64,000 nucleotides of DNA, taken from Phytophthora sp. 'mugwort'. Taxonomy: Eukaryota > Oomycota > Peronosporomycetes > Peronosporales > Peronosporaceae. Shown here in pieces: positions 44,713 to 57,264 of this stretch. The stretch spans positions 3,162,001 through 3,226,000 of the forward strand of contig JAUCEF010000018.1 of NCBI GenBank assembly GCA_033558025.1. The letters run 5' to 3'. Positions within the stretch are counted from its first letter, which is position 1. Each line of letters begins with the position of its first letter. The notes beneath the pieces were generated by a model that worked only from the letters and a program-made list of their open reading frames with translations, did no database searches and was not told the DNA's origin. The position numbers were made by a program, and so were the translations under genes.

Positions 44713-45805
44713 TTGCGCACCTATAATTTGGAACCAGGGACAATCTCAGGGACAACCGTCGCTCAAATGTTCGGAGCTGCCGTGAAAGGTATTCAAGCCG
44801 ACGCATTTGCACGCTCAAAAACTGTCGTTCCGATGGTCCAGCTGAAGTACCAAAAATGTGGACGACACGAGCGCAATGACCAGCACGCCCTGATTGACCT
44901 GACATCTCCAGAAAGCAGTAAGCTGGAGAAAAAAAGACTTGCGGACCGGGCGTTGACGCCTTCCGCCTCTACGGCTCTCCTAGCGGCCCAATGGCTCCTG
45001 TACGGTCGCATTCGTCTCTCTCTGAACCGGAACGATACTTCAGCGCCACCGCAACCTTCATTAGGCCCAGTATGTGTGTGGAGATAAGTGCCCCATGTCT
45101 CCAGGCATTTCCAGGCCCGGCCGGCGCGTCTTTTATCAGGCCCGATCCGAATGCAAACACCGTGACAACTTCGCGCAGGGATGTATGGGTGGATTGCAAA
45201 GACGAGATGAGCAAGTGGCCTATGTGTGTGGATGAAATCGAGCGAACCGAAACCCAGACAACGTCGCATTTCCAGTGATGAAGTTGGGACGCTATCATTG
45301 CAAGCATCCGTGCCTGCCGCTCCAATGCTGGAACGCTGTGAGTGGTGTATATTGCTCCGCAGATAACTGCGGAGCTGATCTCGACTGTGCGAATCGTATT
45401 CGCACTCACTCACACATCGAGCTGACTGAGACGTGCAAGGGACTGGAAGTTCGAACATCCGGGTGGATATCAGAGCGTGAAGTTGTCGGAGAGTACACTG
45501 GTGTGCTAACATCTTCCTTCGAGGACGTCCGCAACATTCACCTACGCACGGGTTGATGGAACACCGAGCACTGAGGTAGCACCGTGTTTATTGACGCCAC
45601 CCATTGGGGTGGCATCATCCGCCATGTCAACCACTCTTGTATCCCAATTGTCGCTTTCACGAGGTACGCAAGGAAGCTCAGTGTCGCGTAGTGTTGATTT
45701 CAACGAGAAGTATTGCTCCAAAAGAGAAGATTACCGTGTCGTACACGGACAAGCACCTCTGGTTCACGGGTTTGTGCGGCGAAGCAAATTGTATTCAAGG
45801 TTAAT
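44713..45805 (+). pseudogene. SET-domain (histone-lysine methyltransferase-like) gene, frameshifted
   Basis: ORF 45275-45556 carries a Cys-rich pre-SET/AWS-like region (HCKHPCLPLQCWNAVSGVYC, NCGADLDCANRIR) and the start of SET (GWISEREVVGEYTGVL). After frame changes near 45545 and 45580 the rest of SET appears: FIDATHWGGII, then RHVNHSCIPNCRF and VSYTDKHLWF, and a post-SET cysteine pair ending CGEANCIQG. NHSCxPNC is the catalytic signature. Upstream ORF 44713-45087 may be its N-terminal part. Two small indels within SET indicate a pseudogene. Its position between transposons fits a mobile or expanded oomycete SET family. Confidence 0.75.
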
Positions 45806-45869
45806 GCCAACCATGAGAGTCCTCAGACATAGCTAGAAGTAAGGGTGAGCTTCGATATGGTTGTGTTGA

Positions 45870-47996
45870 GCGTTACCTTGAAGAGAAAGCCCGAACGCGG
45901 ATGGTAGTCTCCGAGTTCCTGTTACTCCACGTCCCCGCACGTGCGATCCACCTCGAAGAGCCGCACGGGACTGCTGCTCGCTGAGCCCTACGATTCCAGA
46001 TACGCTCTGGTTCTAGCACAGTGACTGGGGCTGCTGTTGGCGCTGCGTCCCGGTGAACCCGCCAATGTCGATGAAAGTATTCAGGTTGAGTAAAGCTACA
46101 TTGGTTAGCTTGTGGGCTTATGGTAGTCCTGTACAGTTGGAGTAAGTTCCGGAGCATGGCGTGGAGACTAAGTCACCCCTGCCAGACATTTCCACGCAGT
46201 TGAGAACTGCGCACCGATGAATCTTACGATTGACGCGTGCGTACATTGCTTCGCGCAGTCTTGTCACGATCTAGATATCAGCGTCTGACCTCCCTACACG
46301 GGACTTTAAGTCCACCAGTGGATTATCCGCTGTGGATAGTAAGTAGGTCAACGGAAGACGGCCCGAGCCACGCCTTCAACGCAGCGTGGTAGCCTTCTAC
46401 GCGCGAAGTCGCTTATACCCCGAAATGAGTCACGCGGTCCGTCCAGCACCTTGTTAGGTGATAGCGCCAAATGTCAAGCCAGGCATCGTCTACGTACGCA
46501 GCCTCAGACGGACAAATTGTGTGCAGCTCCCAATGACGCGAGGCATACTCAGCCTCCGAATGAGCATTAACCACTGCCAAGAAGGCATCGCAAAAAATAC
46601 GATGCATGGATGAGTCGATACTTTGGGGATCTGGACTGTGAGTTCTGGTCGTCAAATACTTGAGGAAAGCGTGCTTCCGGGTGTGCGTTTCGACATCTTT
46701 CACAACATGCCATAGACACAGTACGGGTACACTGATGAACACCTCCTCCAAGGAGTTTAGCAGCGCCAAGTCGCGGTCAACAAATATGACACGGGGGATC
46801 TCGATATCTGCATTTTCCACCATTGTTCGCAGCTGGCGTAGCGCCCAGGTATAGTCCGCAGCGGTCTCAACGCGTAAGAATACTTGAGCCACATGAAGAG
46901 TTGTATTCGTTCCACTGACGCCCACGATATTAAGTAAGGGCAGGTTAGATCGGTTTCCTCGATAAGTGCAGTCCATCAGGAACACGTTTCTCCCTGTAGA
47001 TAATTTGGGCCTCGATGAAAGCGGACTTCATCGGCTGTGAGGGTCCATCTTGTAGGCAACGAAGTAGTTAGCGGTCTGCAGCAACTTCCACAGGAACTCG
47101 ACGCTGCTCAACTTGCCCAGAGCTTCAGTAGCAGCCCGTGCCCGCTCGTTGTACACGTCACGAGCGATGATGGGGACGTTCGGTATTTCTTGATAGATGC
47201 GAGCAAGTGTTTGAGCTGCACGAGTCTGGTGTCTCTGTCAGTAGCAATTGTAGCCTGTAGCGTCGGCGTCAAGGCTGCACGGCGGTGAGCAGGATGGACG
47301 CCGGGGCCATGGACGGAGGATGGTTGCGTATTTGCGATCGCGTCCAATGCTCGAGGCCCAAGCTGCTTCCGTACTGCTGCCCACACGCACCACGCTCACT
47401 TTCATGGATCATCCACACTTTCTTGAAGCAATATTGCGCCGACGAACACCGGACTGGACGGTGTTCTTGCGTTTAGAACCATGGCGGTCGCAGCAGTACA
47501 CAACTCGCCCCCTCGCGCCGATCTTTTTCTTATAGGTGCTCTTGTTCACTACACATAGCCCATTTCTTGCGGCGTGATTGTTTAAAGCTTGCTGAACTTC
47601 TTCCAGCGACTCAAAGGACCGCTCAGGCAGACGCGACAGTTCCCATTGTTCCTTTGGAGGTGTTGCAGCTGCAAAACTAGTCGAGACGTCGACACCGGTT
47701 GCTACAGCAAGCAGTTGAGCAGGAGGTCGTGCAATTAGTCCGCCTATATCATCGGCACGGGTGCAAAGCTGGGAGATGTCCGCGATGGAGGCGGCGACAG
47801 AACCCCATGCCAGCTCAAAGGCAGATGACGAAGGTAAAACGGACGTAGCTAATAGCGGTCGTGGGCGGTGGGCATCTGAACGTTCTTGGAAAGTGAATGG
47901 CGCCAAACAAGTTGGCCCATTGAGAACGACAGGTTGTCCTCGAGATATCTGGTTTGACAGTGCTACGCTAGACAATATGTATACAATTTTTTGCAC
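45870..47996 (-). pseudogene. FAR1-type MULE transposase, interrupted
   Basis: On the minus strand: ORF 47409-47996 ends with the FAR1-like DNA-binding segment (FESLEEVQQALNNHAARNGL, then VYCCDRHG). A broken region holds ARIYQEIPNVPIIARDVYNE and FLWKLLQTANYFVAYKMD. Then ORF 46413-46985 (190 aa) is a clean MULE catalytic core: FLMDCTYRGNRSNLPLLNIV (first Asp), IPRVIFVDRDLALLNSLEEV (second Asp) and VPVLCLWHVVKDVETH. Downstream comes SRVEGYHAALKAWLG after a stop. The core is intact, but frame breaks near 47290-47420 and 46420 separate the domains. Confidence 0.78.
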
Positions 47997-48239
47997 CGAT
48001 GGCCGCGTTTTGGACGGTGTGAGTCCCAGCTCGTCTGTGCATTTAATACGATTAATTTTATGCGTGGTGCCTGTTGCTAAGAATCGGTGCCTGTTGCTAC
48101 CGGCTCCGAATTGCTGATTTCGACAGTAGCGACAAAACTATAGCACCAGACCCTTTTTTTAAGCGTATTTCTCTTGTTAAGCATTTACGAAATTCTATAT
48201 TCAATATATCATATTTGGTGAGACCGTCCAGTTTCGCGA

Positions 48240-48535
48240 CCAACTTTGACGTGTTCGCTGCTTGTAAGGATTCCGCTCCTCTCGAATCGCACGACATGTT
48301 GCATGCACATGACCGCCACTCTGTGGACTGTGAGCAAATATCACCAGCATTCAGCGACGACGAAGCAACGCCACCAGTATTCAGTAGCTGATCAGCCCTC
48401 AGTGGTGGGCCAGCACTCAGTGGCGTTGAAATAGTTGACGTTCTCGAAGCGGCTTCCTGAGTCGATCTTAGAGCACTGCATATAGAAGACGAACAAAGAA
48501 GACTGAAGTAGCTAAAACAAGCATAACAATGAGAG
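48240..48535 (+). repeat. Dispersed repeat, candidate LTR of the adjacent gypsy element
   Basis: About 295 bp, homologous (diverged) to the reverse complement of 57265-57560; shared blocks include tagctaaaacaagcata and gcatatagaaga. It lies just upstream of gag-like coding sequence and ends near ...cagttcaatctgttatca, a plausible LTR end. A related short phrase, gctaagaatcggtgcctgtt, occurs at 48076 and again at 58074. LTR identity is inferred. Confidence 0.5.
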
Positions 48536-49651
48536 ATACAGTTCAATCTGTTATCAAGCATTCGCACTTGCCTTTGGCTTTCAAGGCTTTGCACCGTATC
48601 GCAAGCACAGCCACAGGCACCCAAAAGCGACCTGACCCCTCGCATCTGGCATGAGCGGGGAATACCGTTTGGATAACGACGGCGACGTCTAGACGAGCTT
48701 TTCGAGGCCAGTGTCCGAGTTCATCACGGCGCCCCAGCTCAATCCCTGAGACCAGGAATCTCTTGTCGTGTGGAGTCGTGAGAGGAAACACTATGCGGTG
48801 AAGATAACGGAGCTTTGCGCTGCCACCGTGAAGACGCCAGAAAGGATCTGTGCCGGCATTAAGAGCCTATTTGATGTGGTCATACTTGATATGGCTGACC
48901 AATACAGCCTGTACAAGCCGGTAAAAGAGGTGGCGCATATCGAACTGCAGACTGAGATTCAGAAACGATGCAGTCGTCTCAAAATGCCATATATCCGACC
49001 TTGATCGTCTCTTTCGCGAACGACTGAAGAGGAACATGCGGATTGACGATTGTGATGCCCGAAATTCTGCATTTCTTTGCCGACGATCAACTCATCGAAG
49101 GCAATGTATTAACAGCCAGTTGGGGCTGTGTCCGGAGTTCTACTACAAACAGCGTAGGAAGCAGCGCTGTAAACAATTTGGGATCGACAGTCTGCAGCCT
49201 GAAGAACTGCGAGTGGAGATTCAACGTGTGGTGAAGCTAGAGCATCATGAGGTCGCAACGAGCTGTATCGATTTCAATTATTTGGTATAACAGCGCGCCC
49301 GCCTAGAACATTATTACCATTATCTCAGCAGAGAATGGGTAGGAGCAGATACTCCGAAAGCCATTTCTCGGTGGCAAACCCGCAGCACCGGTGGTAAAGC
49401 TGACCGCAACTGGCGGTATATTGTCAAGATTGAACGTGCTAAGCAAGCAGCAGCAACGACTGCAGTGAAACAGGCACTACGAGACGTCAGCCTCCTCGCA
49501 CTGGGGTGTGTACCGGCGCGATCATTGCCCGAATGCCGGTGATACAGAAAAGGTAATGGATATACAGTGCGCCTAAACGATGTCATTGACGTCCCGTTTT
49601 GCTCGGATAGTGGAACTGATGTCGATGTTGTGCCACGTCTTATGATAGACA

Positions 49652-49763
49652 ATCTGATGGAACTTAAAAAGCGATGTCCGGCCGCAAATACTAGCTGTAT
49701 AGCACGAATCTGATGGAACTTGGAAAGCGATGTCCGGTCACAAAATACTAGCTGTATAGCACG
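49652..49763 (+). repeat. Tandem 56-bp duplication in the gypsy protease region
   Basis: Two adjacent 56-57 bp units beginning atctgatggaact and ending tagctgtatagcacga, differing at a handful of positions. The duplication sits just after the retropepsin DSG motif and adds a stop-containing copy. Confidence 0.85.
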
Positions 49764-50199
49764 AAGTGGAGATGTATAGCGGTGGGATAACCGTTTGTAC
49801 CGAAGAAGCGCAACTCGACCATCGCATTAAATCAGCAGCTAAATATGTGAACCTGTACAAGTTTCATGTACTGTGCTAGATGCAGACACGGATGAGGTCT
49901 TGCTGGAATCGATGCTGGGATCGCTCGTCTTGACATGGATAGGATGATCCAGTAGCTAGCAGTATCCCCCGAAGGCGGACGACTCGAATGAGGGTCTCCT
50001 ACAAAATATTTTGTTCGGGAGTGCTGATACCGTGATCCATACTGAACGCCTGCCCACCGTGGTGGCCGAAGCAATCAGACGAGGGTTTGTGGTAGATTAT
50101 AAAGCAGCACTGACAGATTTGGTGACCGAGTACATTGATGCTTTCCATGCAGACGTGGAATCTGGAGAAGAATCTCAGGTGGAGCCACCTTAAGTGCAG

Positions 50200-50530
50200 T
50201 TGAAGACAATATAGTTGGTAAAATAATTATGATTATAACAGATACTCTTCCAATTTATTTCAAAAATAAAATTTGGTTATTTAGTAAGAAAATCAAAAAT
50301 AGTACATATTTGATTTATTTTTGTGATTTAATATCTTTTTTATTTAAATTTTACTAATATATTTTTAAATAATATTATTTGGTGTTTTTATAAAAATCAA
50401 AATGCTCAAACAATTTTGATTATTAAAAATATTACTACTAGTATGTCTTTGAATTTTAAAACTTTAGTTTTTAATTCAAAATAATCTAAAATATTTCGAA
50501 TTTGAAGTGTTAAACAACCTGTACAAACAG
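50200..50530. repeat. AT-rich insertion inside the gypsy element
   Basis: A stretch of about 330 bp, almost all A and T, between the protease linker and RT. It sits in contrast to the mixed-composition flanks and ends with the small inverted repeat acctgtacaaacaggt at 50518-50533. It has no coding potential. It may be a nested MITE or a decayed AT-rich insert; no clear long terminal inverted repeats were found. Confidence 0.45.
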
Positions 50531-53040
50531 GTGTGAGAGAGAGAGAGTTTTTTTTTTTAGATGCGTTGTCATATTGATGAAAAAAGGCTTGCAGCTATCC
50601 TCCTCTGCAACAACGGTTTCTCCGTGATTACACGAAAGAGCTCGAAGTGAAGGGTTTGATTCGCAAGGACAACTCTAGGCGTCGGGTTTTCGGCGGTAGT
50701 TCCGGTGAGAAAGCCCGACACGCAGGAATTTCCTATGATGGTAGATTATTGCGCAGTTAATGCGCTGACCGTGCTCATTGCGGCAGCAGCTCTAAGTCTG
50801 CCAGTCGTTACCAGCTCTATCAGATGTGCATGCGGACTTGCATTTCGGCTCGCACAAAGGCTTCTGGTGGATGAGTCTCGACAAAGAACCTCACGAAATT
50901 TCCAGCTTCATGACTGACGATACTATCTACACCCCGGCAAGAGCCCCGCAAAGGCTACCGACAGCTTACTGCATTTACAGAACCAAATACACTCTGCCTT
51001 CAGCCTGGTGTTGTACAACACTGTGTTAATCTGGATCAACGATGTGATTCTATTCGCCCAGACCAGAAGAATTTCTTCAAGCGCTGCGCAGGTTCCTCGA
51101 TTTGCTACGAGAGTTCAACCCGAAGCTAAATATCATGAAGCGCAAACTGGCCCAGATTCAAGTTAAATGATGTTATCGACTTATTAGTGGTGACGGAGTG
51201 ATACACGACCCAGGGCGGGTTGCAGCATTGCAGAATTTGCCACTCCCACCCACTACTGGCAACGCGTATTATTGTTTGTGTGCCGAATGGTTAGCGATTC
51301 GATCGTGGACAACGCATGACAAGCAGCTCCATTGCAAGACAGGCTGGAATCTGCGTTGAAAGGCGCTAGCAGGCGTCGACAACAAGCACTGCACATCCCT
51401 TTGGTAGGAGCGACGATGGTAAGGTAACTTATATGCTGGAACACGTCGGTTCGATTACTACTCTTGCCTTTTCCAACCCCAACCAGAATATATATATATA
51501 TATTTACTGACGCAAGCGAAATCGACTTCCTTCATAGGGACGATACAGGTTGCTGATCGGAAAGAAAAGGAAGAAGATATTTCAGTTTTCTTCCGACAAC
51601 TTCAAACCCAGGTGTGCAAAGGAGGAGTGCACAGTTAGATTGGAGAATATAGTGAATAAATAAGTTCTCCCCATAGTGCAGGCCTGCACAGCGCTGGAAT
51701 AAACTGATTTCGCCTGTACCATGACCACGCCAACCTGATGCAATTGTCACGGCCGAAGAAGCATATCAAGGCGACATTTCAGCGTTAAGCAATGCGAATT
51801 GGCGGGATACATCTACACCATTGAGCACATTCCAGGTTATTAATAATATTTGGACCGACTTTGCCTCAAGACAGTGGCATGTTCGCGACGATGAGCGCAC
51901 CACAATAAAACTCAATTATATTCGCACACGTTTAGCGGCAACTGTCATCTTTACGACCAATGAGGGTGAAACTATTACCTAACCTTCACGCGCAACTCTC
52001 GTTGAAGCGCAGCAGCAGCACAGTCGTACAGCACTGCGAGGATAAATAAAGGTAGACGACTTCATATTGTCGCAAGCCGTGGATTTCTCGTACGGCGAAG
52101 AGTTTGTTCCCTGCATTCTCGCGGTAGCTCATGCTGGGTCACTAATATCAAGGTGAACAAGCCATGCAGAATGCTATGAAATGCTTTGCTTTGGATGATG
52201 CAGCCGGTATTGTCAAGTAATTATGAGCCGATGCTTTTCTGCAAGCATGTTAAGAGTCCACACATAATTCAGCGGCCATGAGCTCCTACTTTGAAGCGTG
52301 CCAGACGCAATAAAGCGCGGAACTGGGATTTCATGTCCCTACCTTCAAGCCAGGGCGATCTGTGCTACATGTTAGTACTCAAGGATGACTTGACGCACTA
52401 TTGCGATTTTTTGTCTGCACCGCTGCAGTTGCAGCCGAGACGATGGTGGATTGGTACAAGCATTATGGAGCACCTGTTCCGTGACCGTCTGACAATGAAA
52501 TGCATTCTCGCAACATAGTGTTAGATGTGCTTAGCAGTCGATTAAAATGTAAGCAGTACTTCCCTCCGCCGTACCGCCTGCGGATCAGTGGAACTGTAGA
52601 GCGTGCCAACTGCAAGCGATTCGTGTTTTTTATCATGGAGTACCAGTCGGACACTAAGGAGTGGTCTACCTGCATCCAGTGATTCAGCCCAATCTGAATC
52701 ACACTCAGCTACCGTAACTTGGTGATAAGGCTCCTATCCTATCGAACTTTTCACAGGGCTACCAATTAGCGGTGTATTGGATGATATACGGAACCCTAAT
52801 CGTGGCCGCAATACAGACCGTGTGGAGGTGGACCTTAGCAAGGCTGTCATTTGCAAACGGCTGGATGATTTGGCCGCAAGGAAGTTGCCGGTATTCATGA
52901 ACTCCGTCGTTGCAGCAGATGCGGCTGCTAAGAAGGGCGCTCCGTGTCTTCTCGGAATGGGATTTTGTCTTTCACACCAATTGGGTGATATATTTATTAT
53001 TACAATTTCCTTAAATAAATCACCCATTGTAAATTCTTAC

Positions 53041-53340
53041 TAATAAACATGAAAAATAATAAATGAAAAATAAATATTATATTAAATAATTAATCATAAT
53101 AAACCCTTAGGAACACGTATATTTGGCCCACATTTTACCTTGGGGACAAATGAGTTTATTGGGGTGCAACTGTTACTACTAATTTCTTTAATGGTCTCGG
53201 GTAGATGCACCTTTCAGGCAACAATATCATAATTCGTCGGGTGAGCCCTATCACGTGTAGTGTAGAGGGTGTGTGTGTGTGTGTGTGTGTGTAGGGGGGG
53301 GGGGGGGGGGCTCACACATTCGGTCTTTATTAAACACCTG
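53041..53340. repeat. AT-rich DNA with a GT microsatellite and poly-G run
   Basis: (GT)12 at 53269-53292 followed by a 17-base G run at 53294-53310. Just upstream, GGGTGATATATTTATT near 52984 and AAATAAATCACCC near 53013 form a short imperfect inverted repeat. No gene. Confidence 0.85.
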
Positions 53341-54118
53341 ATCACAAAGGCCGCCGTAACATACACGGCTCGCGTTCGAAGTTCTTATGCCGGCTCCAGT
53401 TTGGTGCAGCACGTTTTGAACCGAGCCTTTCTTCGCAATGTGGAGATTTTGTGATGCATGCTATAATGACGAGCTTTCGCGATGGACCACAGTGTATTTG
53501 ACCACAGCTCCCACATGGTCTACCTACTACCCCGGCTGCAGACCGCGAACGGCTACACAGTATGCTTCCGCACGATCTCCTCCCCAGGAATCTAGTAGGC
53601 GCTGGGGGGAGGGGGAGGCCTGGATCGATCTTCTTAACTGGATGACGCCGTCGCGCGTGTCCGACGCGAACGGCATGCCCACGGGTTAAAATCTCTTTCG
53701 GCGGGTCTATCGGCGCTGGCATGGTAAATTTCGCGGCGCACTGGGTGCTCGAGATCATCATGACCGTTGTTGTGCGCTGGGAGAACGTCTGCGTGAAAAA
53801 TCCGCGGTCTCGTGGTAGAGAAACTACCCTTTGGCGTTTTGGTTGTGGTCTTCTCCATCCACGATGCGTCGACGCGAGCATGCCGCAAAAAATATATCGT
53901 GTCGCTCAACTTTTCGATTCAATCCCGCTACTCTCTCAGCCGCTTGCGGCTCTGCGCCAGGGATTCAATCGCTCGCTTGGTCGCCTTCGGTTGACAAGAC
54001 GAACGCCATCGGAATATGGTGTTGTCCCACCGATAGTGCGGCTACCGCCAACTGCGCAGGAGGATAAGGCTGTTGTAACACGAGTTCTTGCTCTTCTTGA
54101 GACGCAAGCCCTTGAACG
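53341..54118. other. Unassigned transposon-like DNA
   Basis: Overlapping ORFs occur on both strands, the longest being 53342-53881 (-), 179 aa, Arg/Pro-rich. None shows a known motif. Because they overlap each other in several frames and flank MULE remnants, I consider this mostly non-coding or decayed element DNA. Confidence 0.3.
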
Positions 54119-56311
54119 TCATGTCCCTGATCCCGCACTTGTTCTTCGTTCTCTTCCTCTAATTTGAGCGTAGCGGCTAAACTGATGTGGTCGCTGTGGA
54201 CAGTGCAGGACTAGCCGGGCTGCCGGTGAGCAGCTGCACCCTATGATAACTGTCTGTATCCATAAAGCTTCCATCAGATGGCTCACCATCCGATATATTA
54301 TCTGACGACTCGGAATCCGGTGCTTCCGGATATACGTGATTCGGCCGAACGAACTACCGGCTTCGCATACTAACGCCGGGGTAAGCAACGCCTTCATGAA
54401 CGCATGCCGCGATAACATGGCAACACATTGAATGGTTCGTTTGTACGCCAAAGGAGCACGATTTGCTCCCCGTGTCAACAACCCAAACGCCGACAGGCTG
54501 ATTTTTGTCTGAATATGCCTTGAATTGGCGGAGCGTATAGAGTGAGCCACAAAGGGTTTTTCCGCAGCTGTAAGGCGCAGCGGAGATTGCTTTATACAAT
54601 ACAAGTCAGCCGGAGCAGATCTAGCCGGAGGCATGCGGTGCACTGAAAGACACCCGCTACGGTACATTAATCGGTAGAGGCAATCCGATGCGGCGGCCTC
54701 TGTCTTGAGTCCAGTATCGCTGTTCAAAAACGCGATCTGGGCCCCATCCAGATTTCTGATCAGCTCGGTGGGGGTAGCTGGGCCTCCAGGACACTGTATC
54801 TTGTCTTTACGGCGATAATGCTCGAGCCGGTTGCTCGTAGTAGCGTAGCCCCAGGCGAACCAAATGCTTGCTAGCCAGAAAACCGGTGCGAGTTTACCCA
54901 CATTTTTGTTATATGGTCCGTCAGCTAGCGAGCAGTAGAGCCACGTGCAAAGTTGCTCCATTTGGCGAGAACAAGCGTATTAACCATAGGAAATTCCTGC
55001 TCGCTAGCTTAATTATGTCGTAAAAATCAGCAAATACAGTTCTGGTATTATTATCACTTACACGCTTGTCACGTGAATACTTCCATACATTTTGCGCAAT
55101 GTGAAACCAGCACATCAACACCATGCGTGTGCTAATTCAGTGATACATGCATTGAATTGTGCTTTGTCTACATCCATCACGAAATCTGGAGCGCATTGAA
55201 CGCCGCAAACATCCACACACAAGCCTTTAATATATCGAATGCACAATCCGATATAGATGGCTCGTTTCTGTAAATACAGAAGTACACCATTGGATAATAA
55301 CGCCCACAGCGGTCCGAATAGCCAAATGCAAAATCAGCATAACTGTTGATGACATGCTGTGTGTACTGTGCAATCCGCGCGATTCTGCACCGTCACGTAA
55401 TTGTTTATGAGATTGATGAGACGGAGACAGGTCATTCCAACTTGCAAAGGATAGGATTTGGAGCCGCCACCGACATGGGATACGTTTCCCGTTTCCCTCT
55501 GTACCTGCGGTTGGCTGGACCGCACAAACTCATCATGTCCGGGTCCGGTAGTGTATCAAGGATCTGCTGATCATAGAGGCGGCCGTCACGGAGTGCTATC
55601 AACGGTGCCATCGAGTCCTTTTGGTTCTTGCGCTTCCAATTTTCACAAAGTCCGCAACTTGTGTGTTTCTTGGCGCAGGTCCATCCATTATCGTTTCATC
55701 TACGCGAATGCACAGCAGCGTGAACAACCGTGCAGCCATAGTTTTCTCTCCAAATTGAAGATTTTCAGCAATGTAATCTATCATTTCTTGTGTCAACTTG
55801 CGTTGCACGGGTATCGGAGGGTCGTTATGTCCATCACGTGCCCACCCTGGCGAAATATATCGCATGCATTTGATGAGAGACACATGAGAGACACAGCTTG
55901 AACTTGTACCGATATGGACAAAGCGCTGGCGGTCCGGTGTCACCATCACTTTCACGTTGCACTTGCCAGCGCTTTGGACGGCATGAAACCAGCTGGGATC
56001 GCATACTATGATCGCAGTGGTGGAGAAAGTAGTCATGGTCTAATAAATGGTCGATAGTACAGTTAGATTGGTTGCTTTTATCGACAGCATGAGATGGAAG
56101 GCTTGTACGATAAACAACCAAATTTTCGGGTACGGTTGAGCGCCAAAAATGAGCCCATGACAGTCGCCCGAGAACCTGTGTCGTCCTCACCATCGGAATC
56201 CCATTCCTCGAGATTTAAAGAGCCTTCAATATCATCATTTCCCATAATGTTCCGTTCCTTTGCGCAGCACGCGCGCGGAAAGTAAAATTTTATAAATTCA
56301 ATGTACAGCAA
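54119..56311 (-). pseudogene. MULE transposase with SWIM zinc finger, broken
   Basis: The minus strand from 56240 downwards starts MGNDDIEGSLNLEEWDSDGE (acidic N-terminus), then ORF 55599-56036 with RKLTQEMIDYIAENLQFGEK. A degenerate DDE core follows (FAFGYSDRCGRYYPMVYFCI), then VLMCWFHIAQNVWKYSRDKR at 55060-55124, the usual 'CWFHVxxNV' motif. The C-terminal ORF 54119-54961 includes GYATTSNRLEHYRR and PTELIRNLDGAQIAFLN. A SWIM zinc finger lies at about 54420-54500 in a neighbouring frame (SCSFGVQTNHSMCCHVIAAC, pattern CxF...CxH). The parts lie in several frames with stops. Confidence 0.72.
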
Positions 56312-57264
56312 ATTGAAGCTAAGGTTCTATTTTTTAGCTCATTTTAATTGGTGGCGAAACACTTCAAGGTTGGTGGGTTGCCGTTTTCTATGTGGGTGGT
56401 CCTTGCCATGATTTGGTGGAGGTACACTTCTGTGAGACACAGCAGCACCGTATTTGTTGTGTTAATAACCCTCACTCTCTTGGCAAGGCAACCGCAGTAA
56501 CAATATTCAGCGGCAGACTCGATACGTATTGCAATACATATTGATACTCTACGGAAGCAGCCTATATTGGTAGCAGAGCGCTGTAATGCATCTCTTCCTA
56601 ACAATCAGTGGCGTGGAAGGGCTTGACAGATCCCGCTACGAGTCGGCCATCCCGGATCAAGCGATTCGTTTTCAGGAACAATGGCTTCGAATTCGGTTCC
56701 AGCGGCCGGTTATCCCATATTTCGTGAACTAAATAGAACTCTGCTGTAGCTGACGTGTCGAGCATGGAGCTGAGGCCATGACGTCCTCCGCTTTAGCCGT
56801 TTACGCCCTTGTTGCTCTTTTAGTAGTCACGGTCCTTCCTGTTACGCCGCCTGTCTTGCCCAGGAACGTCGACATCTCTTATAGTAGCTCGCTCAGCTTC
56901 ATGGGGGGATACCGCATCGCATCGCGTTGGAATAATGCGAATCCCGGTTGCAAGCACTAGCAGTACGGCATGGCACGAGTGCATCAGGCAGCAGCATTGG
57001 CATAAAAACTGCAATTGTCAGCTGATGTTGTAATGCTTGACAATACACTTTTTTTCAATCACCGCGGCAGACTCACGGGTGCCTCCACAGTGTACCGGTA
57101 CCAGAAGAAAAAACACTCGTTATCTCATTCGTGAATGCTGCTGGCCAGCAAACTGAGGGCAAGTGGATACTTGACAGTTCGGTTCTACCAGCAGGCACCG
57201 TGCTCTTGGACATCTCGTAGGTCGGACTCCATTTTAAATACTTCAGCAGCTGGTATATTGGGTT
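56312..57264. other. Repeat-flanking DNA with a small ORF of uncertain status
   Basis: A 60-aa ATG-started + ORF (56778-56960) begins with a hydrophobic stretch (ALAVYALVALLVVTVLPVTP) that could be a signal peptide. It has no homologue I recognise, no RXLR motif and no supporting exon structure. Near 57130-57220 a + frame reads QTEGKWILDSSVLPAGT, which faintly resembles the Copia protease 'WILDSG' site. Neither is strong enough to call a gene. Confidence 0.3.

Larger units (their letters stand above)
48600..53040 (+). mobile_element. Ty3/gypsy retrotransposon, heavily decayed
   Basis: Order on the + strand: gag-like ORF 48768-49004 (KSLFDVVILDMADQYSLYKP) and 49043-49300; retropepsin at about 49570-49650 (VPFCSDSGTDVDVVPRLMID, with the DSG active site); ORF 50011-50193, typical of the protease-RT linker; reverse transcriptase pieces 50700-51240 (FRMMVDYCAVNALTV-like, then KGFWWMSLDKEPHEISSFMT and LLREFNPKLNI); degenerate RNase H around 51500-51780; integrase 52290-52720 (LVLKDDLTHYCDFLSAPL, ISGTVERANCKRFVFFIMEY, NLNHTQLP). 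Stops and frameshifts are frequent throughout. The YxDD box of RT is not recognisable. It is cut by an AT-rich insertion at 50200-50530. Confidence 0.78.

Noticed and set aside
47761..48117. Plus-strand 118-aa ORF
   Set aside because: Lies opposite the FAR1-type MULE N-terminal region and shows no domain of its own.
56778..56960. Short ORF with signal-peptide-like start as a secreted effector
   Set aside because: No RXLR, LFLAK or cysteine pattern, very short, and surrounded by decayed repeats; hydrophobicity alone is not enough.
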